From NCBI GenBank assembly GCA_937981555.1, contig CALJOK010000006.1, positions 1-61,285 of the forward strand: a stretch of DNA of 61,285 bases. Reading direction: 5' to 3'. Numbering within the stretch: the first letter of the stretch is position 1; the number at the start of each line of letters is the position of its first letter. Positions 27,681 through 35,830 of this stretch are shown in pieces. The notes under the pieces are model-generated. The model had not been told where the DNA came from and did no database searches. It worked only from the letters and a program-made list of their open reading frames with translations. The stretch comes from an uncultured Saprospiraceae bacterium (GTDB lineage: Bacteria; Bacteroidota; Bacteroidia; Chitinophagales; Saprospiraceae). Position numbers and translations under genes: made by a program.

Positions 27681-28532
27681 TTATGCTCCAATGTCTCCCA
27701 ATTCAATTCCTTCAGAGTAAGCTACTTGAATTCCATTTTCATTAAACGCTTTTTTTATTGCAGCATGACATTCGTAAGTTGCTCCCCAATAGTTATTAGG
27801 ATCAATAAATGGACGTATCGCCAAAACCACATTATGACTGTCGTAAGTTTCGATTCCTATTTCTGGTTCAGGATCATTTAAAATTGAAGGAACAGTTAAT
27901 AATGCACCTTTAATAATGCCCTTAACTTTTGGAAAGTTCTCCGCGTAAGGCATCGTTACATTTAACTCCAAACGAATCGTCCCTTTTTCAGAAAAATTGG
28001 TGATTACTCCTTCCATAACTTGACCATTAGGAATGATGTGAACCTTTTGTCCAGGTGTAACAATTGTAGTATTGAAAATTTGGATACTTTCTACTTTTCC
28101 GAATTTCTCACAAGTCTCTATCCAGTCACCTAATTTATACGGTTTAAAAACCATAATCATAATTCCAGCAGCAAAATTAGCCAAACTGCCCTGAAGTGCC
28201 ATCCCAACTGCAAAACCTGCTGCCGCAATCAAACCTACTAAAGAAGCAGTATCTACTCCAACTTGCCCAATGGCAGCCAAAAGAATAAACACCTTCATTA
28301 CTACACTTAACAAAGAGGAAAGAAAGGAAGTAATCTCTGGCGAAAGGTTTGCTTTGTTTAGAGATATTTCTAAAATCTTCATGACTTTTTTGACGACCCA
28401 AAATCCAATTACTAGAATTGCTATTGCCATAGCTAGATTCGTAGAAATGCTGATAATTAAATCTAGGATTTTATCATAATTGATTCCTTCCCCTATCTCT
28501 GCTGATTTTTCTACCGTTTGCTGAAATTTCAT
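27681..28532 (-). CDS. mscS: Small-conductance mechanosensitive channel, MscS family
   Basis: The 283-residue protein has three membrane helices (about 31-52, 68-90, 96-130). The third is the Gly/Ala-rich pore helix: VGLIAAAGFAVGMALQGSLANFAAGIMIM, followed by FKPYKLGDWIE. A beta domain (VESIQIFNTTIVTPGQKVHIIPNGQV) and an alpha/beta C-terminal domain complete the E. coli MscS plan. It opens under membrane tension to release solutes during osmotic downshift. It is monocistronic with a good promoter just upstream (28567-28596) and the shared terminator at 27614-27675. Confidence 0.92.
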   Translation of the reverse strand: MKFQQTVEKSAEIGEGINYDKILDLIISISTNLAMAIAILVIGFWVVKKVMKILEISLNKANLSPEITSFLSSLLSVVMKVFILLAAIGQVGVDTASLVGLIAAAGFAVGMALQGSLANFAAGIMIMVFKPYKLGDWIETCEKFGKVESIQIFNTTIVTPGQKVHIIPNGQVMEGVITNFSEKGTIRLELNVTMPYAENFPKVKGIIKGALLTVPSILNDPEPEIGIETYDSHNVVLAIRPFIDPNNYWGATYECHAAIKKAFNENGIQVAYSEGIELGDIGA

Positions 28533-28566
28533 AATATTTTAATTGTTCAATTATTGAAAATTTCAG

Positions 28567-28596
28567 CAAAAATAGTAAATCAAAAGAGCTCTCAAA
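28567..28596 (-). promoter_or_regulatory. Promoter of mscS
   Basis: On the minus strand a TTTG (28593-28596) is followed after 18 bp by TATTTTTG (28567-28574), a full match to TTTG/TAnnTTTG. The distance to the mscS start is about 35 bp. Confidence 0.55.
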
Positions 28597-28840
28597 GCAC
28601 TTTTATATGTTAATTGAAAATGAAGTACATGACTTCATCGTTAAAGAGGATATTCTGCTTTTTTCAAAAAACGAAGCTTTGACGTTAAGGAAACAACATC
28701 TTAATCGTATTTTAATGATCTTTATTAAGAAAATGAAGTTTAATCGCTTTGAAAACGCAGCAAATACCTAGATTTAATCGTTCCTTCTTATGTAAACTAT
28801 ATTATGCACTAGGAGGATAATTCCAAATATTAAACTTGTG

Positions 28841-28873
28841 TTTGGGATTCTCGGTTTTTTTAGGCTAACTTTA
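28841..28873 (+). promoter_or_regulatory. Possible promoter of the ECF sigma-factor gene
   Basis: TTTG (28841-28844), a 21-bp spacer, then TAACTTTA (28866-28873), which matches TAnnTTTG except for the last base. The start codon is 17 bp further on. Confidence 0.4.
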
Positions 28874-28890
28874 ATTCTAACAATCATTCT

Positions 28891-29454
28891 ATGGAATTAG
28901 CCTTGAATTTAAATTACGAAGAAAACGATCTTATCCAAGCGTGTATTCGCAAGGATCGAGATGCACAGCAAATACTATATAAAGAATATTATAGTAAGAT
29001 GATGGGCGTATGTCTTCGTTATTCAAATAATAAGGATGATGCATTGGATGTATTGCATGAAGGATTTATCAAAGTCTTTCGAAATATTTCAAAGTACCAA
29101 CCTGGTACTTCTCTTTCTGCTTGGATGCGTCGGATTATGGTCAATACTGCAATTGATTTTTATCGAAAAAATGTACGTAGAAGAACCGAAGATTTGGATA
29201 CTGCTTATAATGTTAGTTCCAATTCACCAGATGCGCTCAGCCAAGTAACTGAAAAAGAAATTCTTTCAGCCGTCCAAACCTTATCTCCCGCATACCGTTC
29301 CGTTTTTAACCTTTACGTAATTGAAGGTTTTTCACACAAAGAAATAGCAAATGAATTGGGAATTACCGAAAGTACTTCCCGATCAAACTTGGTAAAAGCA
29401 AGACACAAACTTAAAGCGATTCTTGCTGCGAAATCAATAACATATGGAGAATAA
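28891..29454 (+). CDS. ECF-type RNA polymerase sigma factor
   Basis: The 187-residue protein has sigma region 2 (YYSKMMGVCLRYSNNKDDALDVLHEGFIKVF..., about 29-90, with the SAWMRRIMVNTAIDFYRK segment) and region 4 (LSPAYRSVFNLYVIEGFSHKEIANELGITESTSRSNLVKARHKL, about 126-170). There is no region 3, as expected for ECF factors. It overlaps the next gene by 11 bp, so the two are translationally coupled. The partner is a membrane protein with a cytosolic anti-sigma-like N-terminus, suggesting that this sigma factor is held or released by it. It differs from the second ECF factor at 32799-33362. Confidence 0.93.
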   Translation: MELALNLNYEENDLIQACIRKDRDAQQILYKEYYSKMMGVCLRYSNNKDDALDVLHEGFIKVFRNISKYQPGTSLSAWMRRIMVNTAIDFYRKNVRRRTEDLDTAYNVSSNSPDALSQVTEKEILSAVQTLSPAYRSVFNLYVIEGFSHKEIANELGITESTSRSNLVKARHKLKAILAAKSITYGE

Positions 29455-31078
29455 GAAGTTTGACGATTTTATTAAACAATCATTGGAGCATTTGGATGGT
29501 GATAAATACATCTCAATGGATTGGTCGTCATTGAATGAGCAGTTGGATGCGGATGGTCTCGATGAGGCGATGAAAGGTTCTCTAGAAAATCTGGAAGGCG
29601 CAGCATTTGTTCCGATGGATTGGGGTATGATGGAAAGCAAATTAGATGCTGCCATGACTGACGCTGAGCTTGATCCTCAAATGGAAGATATCTACTTGGA
29701 TGCCGTTGCATATGGGCATTTGAAAAATATGCAACCTGCCTATAATCATGAGCATTGGGAAATGATGTCCGCTCGATTGGATGAGGAATATGCTTATCGA
29801 CGAAAAGTTTTTGTTACTAAATTATTTGAAGCAGCCATCGTTTTATTATTAGTTTGGACTGCTTTTAATTATTTCCCCAACAAAAAAACTACTCCTGATT
29901 CAAGACCTATAGCTAATATTAATTCAACTCAAGATAAAACGAATGACCTTTCGATAGTTTCAAATGACCAATCATCATTGGAAAATGAAATTGTCGTTTC
30001 TTCTGAAAAAACGATTCCTTCTGCTAAGCAAGTCAATCAAAATGAAATTGGTAATAGTGTAGAGAGTCAAACACCATCATTAATTGTGAAGTCAAATCCA
30101 GTTAATGAAAATACAGTTGTTACAACTCCTACTCCACCAATTTCGAATGATAAAATTTCTGAATCTCCATTTTTAAATCATGTTAATTCAATTAGTCTTT
30201 TGGAAAATAAAAACCAACAGACAACTTCTCTTCCTCTTGAAAAAACATTGGCATTAAATGAAGATGAGATTTTAAAAGAAAAACTAATTATTCAAATTTC
30301 TCCTTTGCCGTCTTTGATGAATTCATTTTTGGAAATGGATGAATTGAATAAAGATCGTTTTTCTTTAGCTCAATTGATTCAACCTAAAAAATTGCGGACT
30401 CACGAAGTCTTCTTTAGCATGTATGGTTCTACTGATCTCAATTTTGTAGATTCTGATTTTTATAATAATAATGAAAGGAAGTGGGATGTGTATCAAAGAT
30501 ATCGATATGGATATGGTGGAGGTTTTGCTCTTGGTTTTCAACTTAAAAGATTCTTAATTGAAACAGGAATTTCATATAACTTCGTCAGTTATCAACAACG
30601 GGAAGAAGCAAATATCATTGGTAGCTTTGCTCGTGGATACCTCGAAGAACAATGGAATGATGCTGAATTAAATATGGTTCAAGTTCCATTAAATATTCAA
30701 TATAGTTTCTTAGTAAAAAGAAAATGGAGAATGTACAGTTTGACCGGAGTATCTATCAACATGGCACTTCAAAACAATTATAATTTCCAATTAGAGGATC
30801 AAGAAAATACAGCTAGCAGATCTATTTCTTTAGATGAAAGTGAGATTGCTAACGAAGCTTCACTATACAAAGGTATTCTTGAAGGTGGTGGCTTTAGAGA
30901 AAATAGTTACTTGACAGCCAACTTAGGCTTTGGAGTAGAAAGAAAGTTTACTTACCGTTGGAGTTTATTTTTACAACCAATTTATCGTCGTCATTTCTTG
31001 ATAGATGGAATTGGACCTAATGAAGATAGAATTCATTCTAGTTCAGTAAGATTCGGAGCTAAGGTAAAAATCCGATAA
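29444..31078 (+). CDS. Sigma-factor partner: cytosolic triple repeat, one membrane helix, linker and C-terminal outer-membrane-type barrel
   Basis: The 544-residue protein has three parts. Residues 7-36, 40-69 and 82-114 are three copies of a ~30-residue motif (FIKQSLEHLDG..YISMDWSSLNEQLDA; AMKGSLENLEG..FVPMDWGMMESKLDA; DAVAYGHLKN...NHEHWEMMSARLDE). Residues ~125-144 form a membrane helix (LFEAAIVLLLVWTAFNYF). After a low-complexity Ser/Thr/Asn-rich linker (145-315), residues ~319-544 show alternating strands typical of outer-membrane beta-barrels (EVFFSMYGSTDLNFV ... SSSVRFGAKVKIR). There is no N-terminal signal peptide. Its start lies inside the sigma gene. It is probably the regulator of that sigma factor. 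Reaching from cytosol to outer membrane is inferred from the topology. Confidence 0.8.
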   Translation: MENKKFDDFIKQSLEHLDGDKYISMDWSSLNEQLDADGLDEAMKGSLENLEGAAFVPMDWGMMESKLDAAMTDAELDPQMEDIYLDAVAYGHLKNMQPAYNHEHWEMMSARLDEEYAYRRKVFVTKLFEAAIVLLLVWTAFNYFPNKKTTPDSRPIANINSTQDKTNDLSIVSNDQSSLENEIVVSSEKTIPSAKQVNQNEIGNSVESQTPSLIVKSNPVNENTVVTTPTPPISNDKISESPFLNHVNSISLLENKNQQTTSLPLEKTLALNEDEILKEKLIIQISPLPSLMNSFLEMDELNKDRFSLAQLIQPKKLRTHEVFFSMYGSTDLNFVDSDFYNNNERKWDVYQRYRYGYGGGFALGFQLKRFLIETGISYNFVSYQQREEANIIGSFARGYLEEQWNDAELNMVQVPLNIQYSFLVKRKWRMYSLTGVSINMALQNNYNFQLEDQENTASRSISLDESEIANEASLYKGILEGGGFRENSYLTANLGFGVERKFTYRWSLFLQPIYRRHFLIDGIGPNEDRIHSSSVRFGAKVKIR

Positions 31079-31144
31079 TTTCCAGTACAAGATTAAATAA
31101 AAAAAGAGCGAAAAGATTAACCTCTCACCATTATACATTTATCA

Positions 31145-32248
31145 TTACTTAACGCTGACGTCCCCATACTTTACTCTTGCTTTGATATAACTATATGGAT
31201 TAACTTTTTTCCCTACATAAAATTCTACTTTCTGTTCATCTCCTTTTTTGTCTTTACAAATAATATTGGAAACCGTAGGGTATTTTAAACTTGCATATCG
31301 AGCAGTTGCATCCATCTTGTAATCACTCCCTTCTTCCACATGCAATTGAAAATCGGTATTTTCACCAACCATCAAAATATCTGAAAATCCATCTGCTACT
31401 TTAGCAATTTCCACACTCCCATAAACCATATCAAAATCAGCATGTTTGTTCACCGCATCAATCTTGAAATCTGTAAATTTAGAAACGACAATAATATTAT
31501 CAACTTGCTTGATTTCGATTTTATCATATTTCCCAACATTTCTAAACTCTTGAACAATGCCTAATTTATAGGTATCATTGACACTTGTACTTTTGATATC
31601 TACAGCTTGATCTACATTAATTTTAGAATAACTTGTGGCAAAATTAATGTTCTCTGCTTTTTTCAATCGGATATTTCCATGAACCATTTTTATCTCAGAA
31701 TTAGCAGCCTGAACTACAGTACAATTTCCATACTTCAAATCCAATGTCAATAATCGTTCTATCGTTTTTAATCGAATATTTCCATGCTGAACAGAAAGAG
31801 TTGCCTTTCCTTCCAACTCTGCAATCAATGCATCGCCATATTTATTAAACAAAGACAAATTGCATGTTTTCGGCATATAAACCACATAATCTATCGTATA
31901 CTCACTACGTACATAGTTCCAATTCCATTTAGGTACATCTCGAATAATTGTTCTGCTTTTGACTGTATTTTTATAACTATCAAATTTAATTTGAATGCGA
32001 TCAAAAACTTCATTAGCATCTGCAATATTTCGAGCATTAACTGTAATGAGGACATCAATGCTCACTTCATTTTTGTTCCAAGTCCTAACATCAATCGTCC
32101 CACGAGTGTTAGACAACTCCACTTGACCATTCATAGAAATAGGGCTACTCTTTTTTATATTGCGCTCAAATTCTTTTGCAGAAATCGATTGTCCCATAAA
32201 AATAAGAATCGCCAATAACCAACCTATTTTACATTTCAGAACCTTCAT
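31145..32248 (-). CDS. DUF4097-like secreted/periplasmic protein in a sigma operon
   Basis: The 367-residue protein begins with a signal peptide (WLLAILIFMGQSISA, cleavage near residue 24). The mature part is built of short repeated strands: VELSNTRGTIDVRTW, LSLFNKYGDALIAELEG, ATLSVQHGNIRLKTI, LTLDLKYGNCTVV, IKMVHGNIRLKK, FDMVYGSVEIAKV, IKARVKYGDVSVK. This GxI/GDV ladder is the beta-solenoid pattern of DUF4097 (putative adhesin) proteins. It is the last gene of a sigma/anti-sigma operon, and its start overlaps the preceding gene by 20 bp. The function is not known; it may act as envelope sensor or target. Confidence 0.8.
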   Translation of the reverse strand: MKVLKCKIGWLLAILIFMGQSISAKEFERNIKKSSPISMNGQVELSNTRGTIDVRTWNKNEVSIDVLITVNARNIADANEVFDRIQIKFDSYKNTVKSRTIIRDVPKWNWNYVRSEYTIDYVVYMPKTCNLSLFNKYGDALIAELEGKATLSVQHGNIRLKTIERLLTLDLKYGNCTVVQAANSEIKMVHGNIRLKKAENINFATSYSKINVDQAVDIKSTSVNDTYKLGIVQEFRNVGKYDKIEIKQVDNIIVVSKFTDFKIDAVNKHADFDMVYGSVEIAKVADGFSDILMVGENTDFQLHVEEGSDYKMDATARYASLKYPTVSNIICKDKKGDEQKVEFYVGKKVNPYSYIKARVKYGDVSVK

Positions 32249-32765
32249 TTTTTTTATCTCTTTTCGTTTGAGTTAAAGCTATTTTTTCCAAAACAATTTC
32301 CAAGATGGCTACTTTCGTTTCATAATTTTTCAACATCGCTTGTAAAACTTGTTCTTCACTTCCTTTAGGCACATCCACCAATTCTACTCTCAAATCCGCC
32401 AAGGTTTTATCTAAGTCAACTAGATCATCATTAATGGCAATATCATAATTAAAACTAGCTAATTGAGCCTTTTTGTTTTTAATTTCTTGTTGAAAAACTT
32501 TTTCTTTTTTCCCATATTCAGGGTAATCTTTCAAGTTAGCAATTGGAACATTTACTTCTGCTGTAAAATAATTTCCTAAAAATGCACCTGTTGATAATAA
32601 GATAAGTACCGATGCGGCAATGCTTAATATTCGCTTCATCGAAATCCGCTTTGCTTGCGGAGGATCAAGTCGCTTTTCGATATCAGCCCAGACCTTTAGG
32701 TTCGGAACTTTGTCGTCAAACTGATCGCGATTTTGGTTAATAAATTTCTCGAGACGGTCGCTCAT
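32229..32765 (-). CDS. Anti-sigma-factor-like membrane protein
   Basis: The 178-residue protein has a short cytosolic N-terminus (LEKFINQNRDQFDDKVPNLKVWADIEKRLD) typical of Bacteroidota sigma partners, then a single membrane helix (about 45-66, ILSIAASVLILLSTGAFLG). The C-terminal part (about 80-172) is a charged, probably coiled-coil periplasmic region (LADLRVELVDVPKGSEEQVLQAMLKNYETKVAILEIVLEKI). It lies between a sigma gene (33 bp upstream) and the DUF4097 gene (20-bp overlap). Role is inferred from position and topology; no zinc-binding ZAS motif is seen. Confidence 0.75.
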   Translation of the reverse strand: MSDRLEKFINQNRDQFDDKVPNLKVWADIEKRLDPPQAKRISMKRILSIAASVLILLSTGAFLGNYFTAEVNVPIANLKDYPEYGKKEKVFQQEIKNKKAQLASFNYDIAINDDLVDLDKTLADLRVELVDVPKGSEEQVLQAMLKNYETKVAILEIVLEKIALTQTKRDKKNEGSEM

Positions 32766-32798
32766 GTCTATTTTTTTTTGATTAGCTGATTTTATTTT

Positions 32799-33362
32799 TT
32801 AAAATATTTGACCTCGCTCTTCTTGTTTTTCTCTTCTTATAATTTCTCTTAATTTCTTTTTAGCTCGACTATATTGAGACTTCGATGTCGCCTCTGATAT
32901 TTCTAAAATTTCTGCAATCTCTTTGTGATCATATCCTTCTATCAGATATAATGTAAACACTACCCGATAACCATCTGGCAACTGAAACAAAGCATGATTG
33001 ATGGATTCGACAGAGAATTTTGGAATATAATCTTCCTCTTCAGGTTCTGGTTGTTGTGTAATTTGGTCGTTTAATTCTTGAATTTCTAATCGTCGTTTTT
33101 TTAAAAAATTAATGCAATTATTAACGACAATTCTTTTGATCCAAGCTCCAACAGAAGATTGAAATCGGAAGGAGTCTAATTTTGTAAAAATATCAACAAA
33201 TGAATTTTGCAAAAGATCTTCCGCATCCATATCATTCTTTAGCATACGCAAACAAATATTGTACATCGCTTTCGAATAAAGTCGATACAATTCGAATTGA
33301 GCTTGCCGTTTTCCCAACTTGCAATCCTCAACGAGTTCGCGATGAATGTTGTTATAATCCAA
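32799..33362 (-). CDS. ECF-type RNA polymerase sigma factor
   Basis: The 187-residue protein has region 2 (YSKAMYNICLRMLKNDMDAEDLLQNSFVDIFTKL and VGAWIKRIVVNNCINFLKKR) and region 4 (LPDGYRVVFTLYLIEGYDHKEIAEILEISEATSKSQYSRAKKKL). It is the first gene of a three-gene minus-strand operon with the anti-sigma-like and DUF4097 proteins. The promoter region holds a -7-like box (33429-33436). It faces the other ECF operon tail to tail, with only 66 bp between their ends. Confidence 0.93.
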   Translation of the reverse strand: MDYNNIHRELVEDCKLGKRQAQFELYRLYSKAMYNICLRMLKNDMDAEDLLQNSFVDIFTKLDSFRFQSSVGAWIKRIVVNNCINFLKKRRLEIQELNDQITQQPEPEEEDYIPKFSVESINHALFQLPDGYRVVFTLYLIEGYDHKEIAEILEISEATSKSQYSRAKKKLREIIRREKQEERGQIF

Positions 33363-33671
33363 AAGCTCGATCCTGTTTAATTAAAAAGACAGAAGGTAAA
33401 ATTGATAGTTGCACGTAATTTTTTTTTCCAAAAATACAAAAGGTAATTCAGTTTATTAATTAGCTCATCTTGGATTGAATCTCGTTCGTCGATTTTTTTT
33501 CATAGAGCTAGCCTTTACCCTCTTCTTGTGAACATCAAATATCTCCTTTGCTACTTTTAGCAAAATCCTTTCTAATCAAAAAATACCATTTTCAAATTTC
33601 ATCATGATGAATTGCAATCGCGCAAGGTTGCTATCTCGTCTATTTATTTAATCAATACTAAATTTTCAATT
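33363..33671. other. Divergent intergenic region
   Basis: No gene was found here. Reading frames here are open only by chance. It probably carries promoters for the sigma operon (minus) and the beta-lactamase-family gene (plus). One minus-strand -7 box is recognisable; nothing convincing is seen for the plus strand. Confidence 0.5.
33429..33436 (-). promoter_or_regulatory. Possible -7 box of the second sigma operon
   Basis: On the minus strand this reads TATTTTTG, a full match to TAnnTTTG, about 67 bp upstream of the start. No TTTG is present at the usual -33 distance, so it may need an activator or a different sigma factor. Confidence 0.35.
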
Positions 33672-35315
33672 ATGAAAAATTTTAAAACCACCCTCATTCT
33701 AATGGTCTCTTTTTTGATATTTCACTCTGCTACAATAGCTCAAATTGACCAAAACAAAATTCAATCTATATTAGAAAAAAACTTCCCCGCAGATCAGCCG
33801 GGAGTCACTTTGATTGTGGCGAAGGATGGAAAGATAATTTTTAAAGGAGCATCAGGAATGGCTAATTTGGAATTGAATATTCCTATGAAGGCTGATCATA
33901 TTCTTCGCATTGGTTCGATCACCAAACAATTTACAGCTGTTGCAATTTTGATGTTACAAGAGCAGGCCAAATTAAATGTTCAAGATGACATCACTAAATT
34001 TATTCCTGATTATCCTACTAACGGAAAAAAAATAACCGTCGAACATTTACTTACTCACACTTCGGGAATTCAAAGCTATACTGAAATTCCAGGTTTTATG
34101 GCTAACCAACTTCAAGGCGAAAAAACGACAGAAGAGATGATGGATATTTTCAAAAATGAACCAATGAATTTTTCTCCTGGAGAAAAATTTAAATACAATA
34201 ACTCTGGTTATTTCTTACTCGGAGTGATTATCGAAAAAGTGAGTGGAATGACTTACGCTGATTTTGTAGAAAAAAATATTTTTCAAAAAGTCGGAATGAA
34301 AAACTCTTTTTATGACTCTGAATCCAAAGTGATTCCAAATCGAGTTCCAGGTTATGAAATAGATTATGGAGAAATTATCAATGCGCCTTTTTTAAATTCT
34401 ACCATTCCTTACGCAGCGGGTTCTCTAATTTCAACTGTCGAAGATTTATACAAATGGAATCTAGCAGTCCATGCTTATAAATTGGTTAAAAAAGAATCTC
34501 TAGAAAAAGTTTTTACCCCTTTCACTTTAAATGATGGCGAAACAACTGAATATGGCTATGGCTGGGGCATTAAAAATTTCTTTGGTGAAAAGGTTTATCA
34601 ACATTCAGGTGGTATCAATGGTTTTGTTTCCAATGCAATGTACTTACCTGAGCAAGATCTTTTTGTAGCAGCTTTTTCGAATGGAAAAGGTCCGCAGTTT
34701 TTAACTGATATTATTGCTGCAACACTTTTGGGAAAATATCCTGACGTGAAGAAAAAGAGTTTGACCAAAGAACAAATGGTAGATTATGTAGGAATTTATC
34801 AAGTTGAAAATTCTAAACAACAACGAACCATTCAAATCAAAGACGACCATCTCTCCTCAATTCGAACAGGCGGCGACCTTAATGACTTATTAGCTTTCGA
34901 AAAAGACAAATTCTACCTTGAAAATCATCTTGAAATATTTGAATTCAAAAGAGATGAAAATGGAAAAGTAGTTGGTATTCTAGCTCATCTTCCAAATGGC
35001 AAAAAAGGACGAGCTATAAAAACTGATAAAAAACCGATAGAACGAAAAGAGGTTCAATTGGATGAAAAAGTACTTCAACAATACATTGGAAAATATGAAG
35101 TAGAACCTGGCTTTTTCTTAGTTTTCACTATAGAAAACGGTGAATTCTGGGTAGCTCCGACAGGCGATAAGAAACTCCAAGTATTCGCCGAAGGTGATCA
35201 TAAGTTTTTTTTAAAAGACGCTGATGCCTTTTTAGAATTCGTCAAAGAAGAAAATGAATTCAAAACTGTAAAGGTTAATTTAGGCGGACAACACATTACA
35301 GGAAACAAAATATAA
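33672..35315 (+). CDS. Class C beta-lactamase-family serine hydrolase
   Basis: The frame is open from 33612, but ATG 33672 gives a proper signal peptide (MKNFKTTLILMVSFLIFHSATIAQ), so the protein has 547 residues. The beta-lactamase/transpeptidase-like domain shows S82-I-T-K85 (SxxK), Y175-x-N177 in FKYNNSGYF and an HSGG segment matching the third motif. The C-terminal ~190 residues resemble DUF3471-like beta-rich extensions, present twice (YVGIYQVENSKQQRTIQI and YIGKYEVEPGFFLVFTI). Family members are peptidases, esterases or peptidoglycan hydrolases more often than true beta-lactamases. It is monocistronic and followed by a hairpin at 35351-35380. Confidence 0.88.
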   Translation: MKNFKTTLILMVSFLIFHSATIAQIDQNKIQSILEKNFPADQPGVTLIVAKDGKIIFKGASGMANLELNIPMKADHILRIGSITKQFTAVAILMLQEQAKLNVQDDITKFIPDYPTNGKKITVEHLLTHTSGIQSYTEIPGFMANQLQGEKTTEEMMDIFKNEPMNFSPGEKFKYNNSGYFLLGVIIEKVSGMTYADFVEKNIFQKVGMKNSFYDSESKVIPNRVPGYEIDYGEIINAPFLNSTIPYAAGSLISTVEDLYKWNLAVHAYKLVKKESLEKVFTPFTLNDGETTEYGYGWGIKNFFGEKVYQHSGGINGFVSNAMYLPEQDLFVAAFSNGKGPQFLTDIIAATLLGKYPDVKKKSLTKEQMVDYVGIYQVENSKQQRTIQIKDDHLSSIRTGGDLNDLLAFEKDKFYLENHLEIFEFKRDENGKVVGILAHLPNGKKGRAIKTDKKPIERKEVQLDEKVLQQYIGKYEVEPGFFLVFTIENGEFWVAPTGDKKLQVFAEGDHKFFLKDADAFLEFVKEENEFKTVKVNLGGQHITGNKI

Positions 35316-35555
35316 TATTTTAAAATAAAAATTGTAACCATATCAAAATATTGGCGTTTGATATATTCTATACACGCCAAAATAGAGTAGAATTACATTA
35401 ACAAAGCCTATACTTTGGTAATTCAATAATGCTCTAAAACAAACTAACTTCGCCTATATAATTTTATTCCGTTTTGAGAATTCCTATTAGGAATTCATGC
35501 TTTAGATATAACGACAATAACGTTTGGGTCTTTTGCCAAATTAAAGATCTAGATG

Positions 35556-35750
35556 TCAAGATTATAGGGCGTGTGTTAGTTATCATTCGGAGGTTCTCGC
35601 TTCGGCGAGAACTCTCCTTTTTTTCTCACAACTTTATTAAGAAATTAATTTGCCTTTTGACTTGCCTCTTTAAGTAGACAAGTTATTAAAAATTGGAACC
35701 CATAAAGTAACGCAAAATATCAAGAATTTTAGGGCGTGTGTTAGTTATCA
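35556..35750 (+). repeat. Two copies of a ~30-bp direct repeat
   Basis: Copy 1 is 35556-35585 and copy 2 is 35720-35750. Both share the exact 20-bp core AGGGCGTGTGTTAGTTATCA and a near-identical TCAAGA start; only the middle differs by an indel and a base or two. In each case the core is followed within 0-5 bases by a hairpin terminator. Confidence 0.8.
35589..35624 (+). terminator. Intrinsic terminator with TTCG tetraloop
   Basis: GTTCTCGC-TTCG-GCGAGAAC (35593-35612) is flanked by a weaker GGAG/CTCC extension and followed by seven Ts (35618-35624). It ends the first repeat module. Confidence 0.85.
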
Positions 35751-35789
35751 AAGAGTCTATCGTTTTTACGATGGACTCTTTATTTTTTT
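35751..35789 (+). terminator. Intrinsic terminator of the second repeat module
   Basis: AAGAGTC...GACTCTT (35751-35780), with inner pairing TATCGT/ACGAT, is followed by a run of Ts (35783-35789). It starts directly after repeat copy 2. Confidence 0.8.
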
Positions 35790-35830
35790 GTATTAGTAAT
35801 CATCTATGATTATTTTTACAAAAAACAAAA

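Larger units (their letters stand above)
28533..28890. other. Divergent intergenic region between mscS and a sigma-factor gene
   Basis: No gene was found. It holds a minus-strand promoter for mscS (28567-28596) and a plus-strand promoter for the sigma factor (28841-28873). A small palindrome TGAAGT-ACATG-ACTTCA (28621-28637) could be a protein-binding site. The rest is plain AT-rich spacer. Confidence 0.5.
35316..35830. other. Structured non-coding region with several hairpins
   Basis: No believable gene is present; an open frame at 35474-35677 crosses a terminator and has no protein-like features. The region has a stem TTGGCGT/ACGCCAA (35351-35357 with 35374-35380), a palindrome GAATTCC-TATTA-GGAATTC (35478-35496), and two copies of a ~30-bp repeat, each followed at once by a terminator hairpin (described separately). 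Confidence 0.6.

Noticed and set aside
33612-33671. Upstream extension of the beta-lactamase-family gene
   Set aside because: The later ATG at 33672 gives a normal signal peptide directly at the N-terminus.
35556-35620. Possible tRNA because of the stem with TTCG loop
   Set aside because: No acceptor stem, D-loop or anticodon arm could be folded; the T-run makes it a terminator.
35474-35677. 67-codon plus-strand frame
   Set aside because: It runs across a direct repeat and an intrinsic terminator, and its residues do not look like a folded protein.
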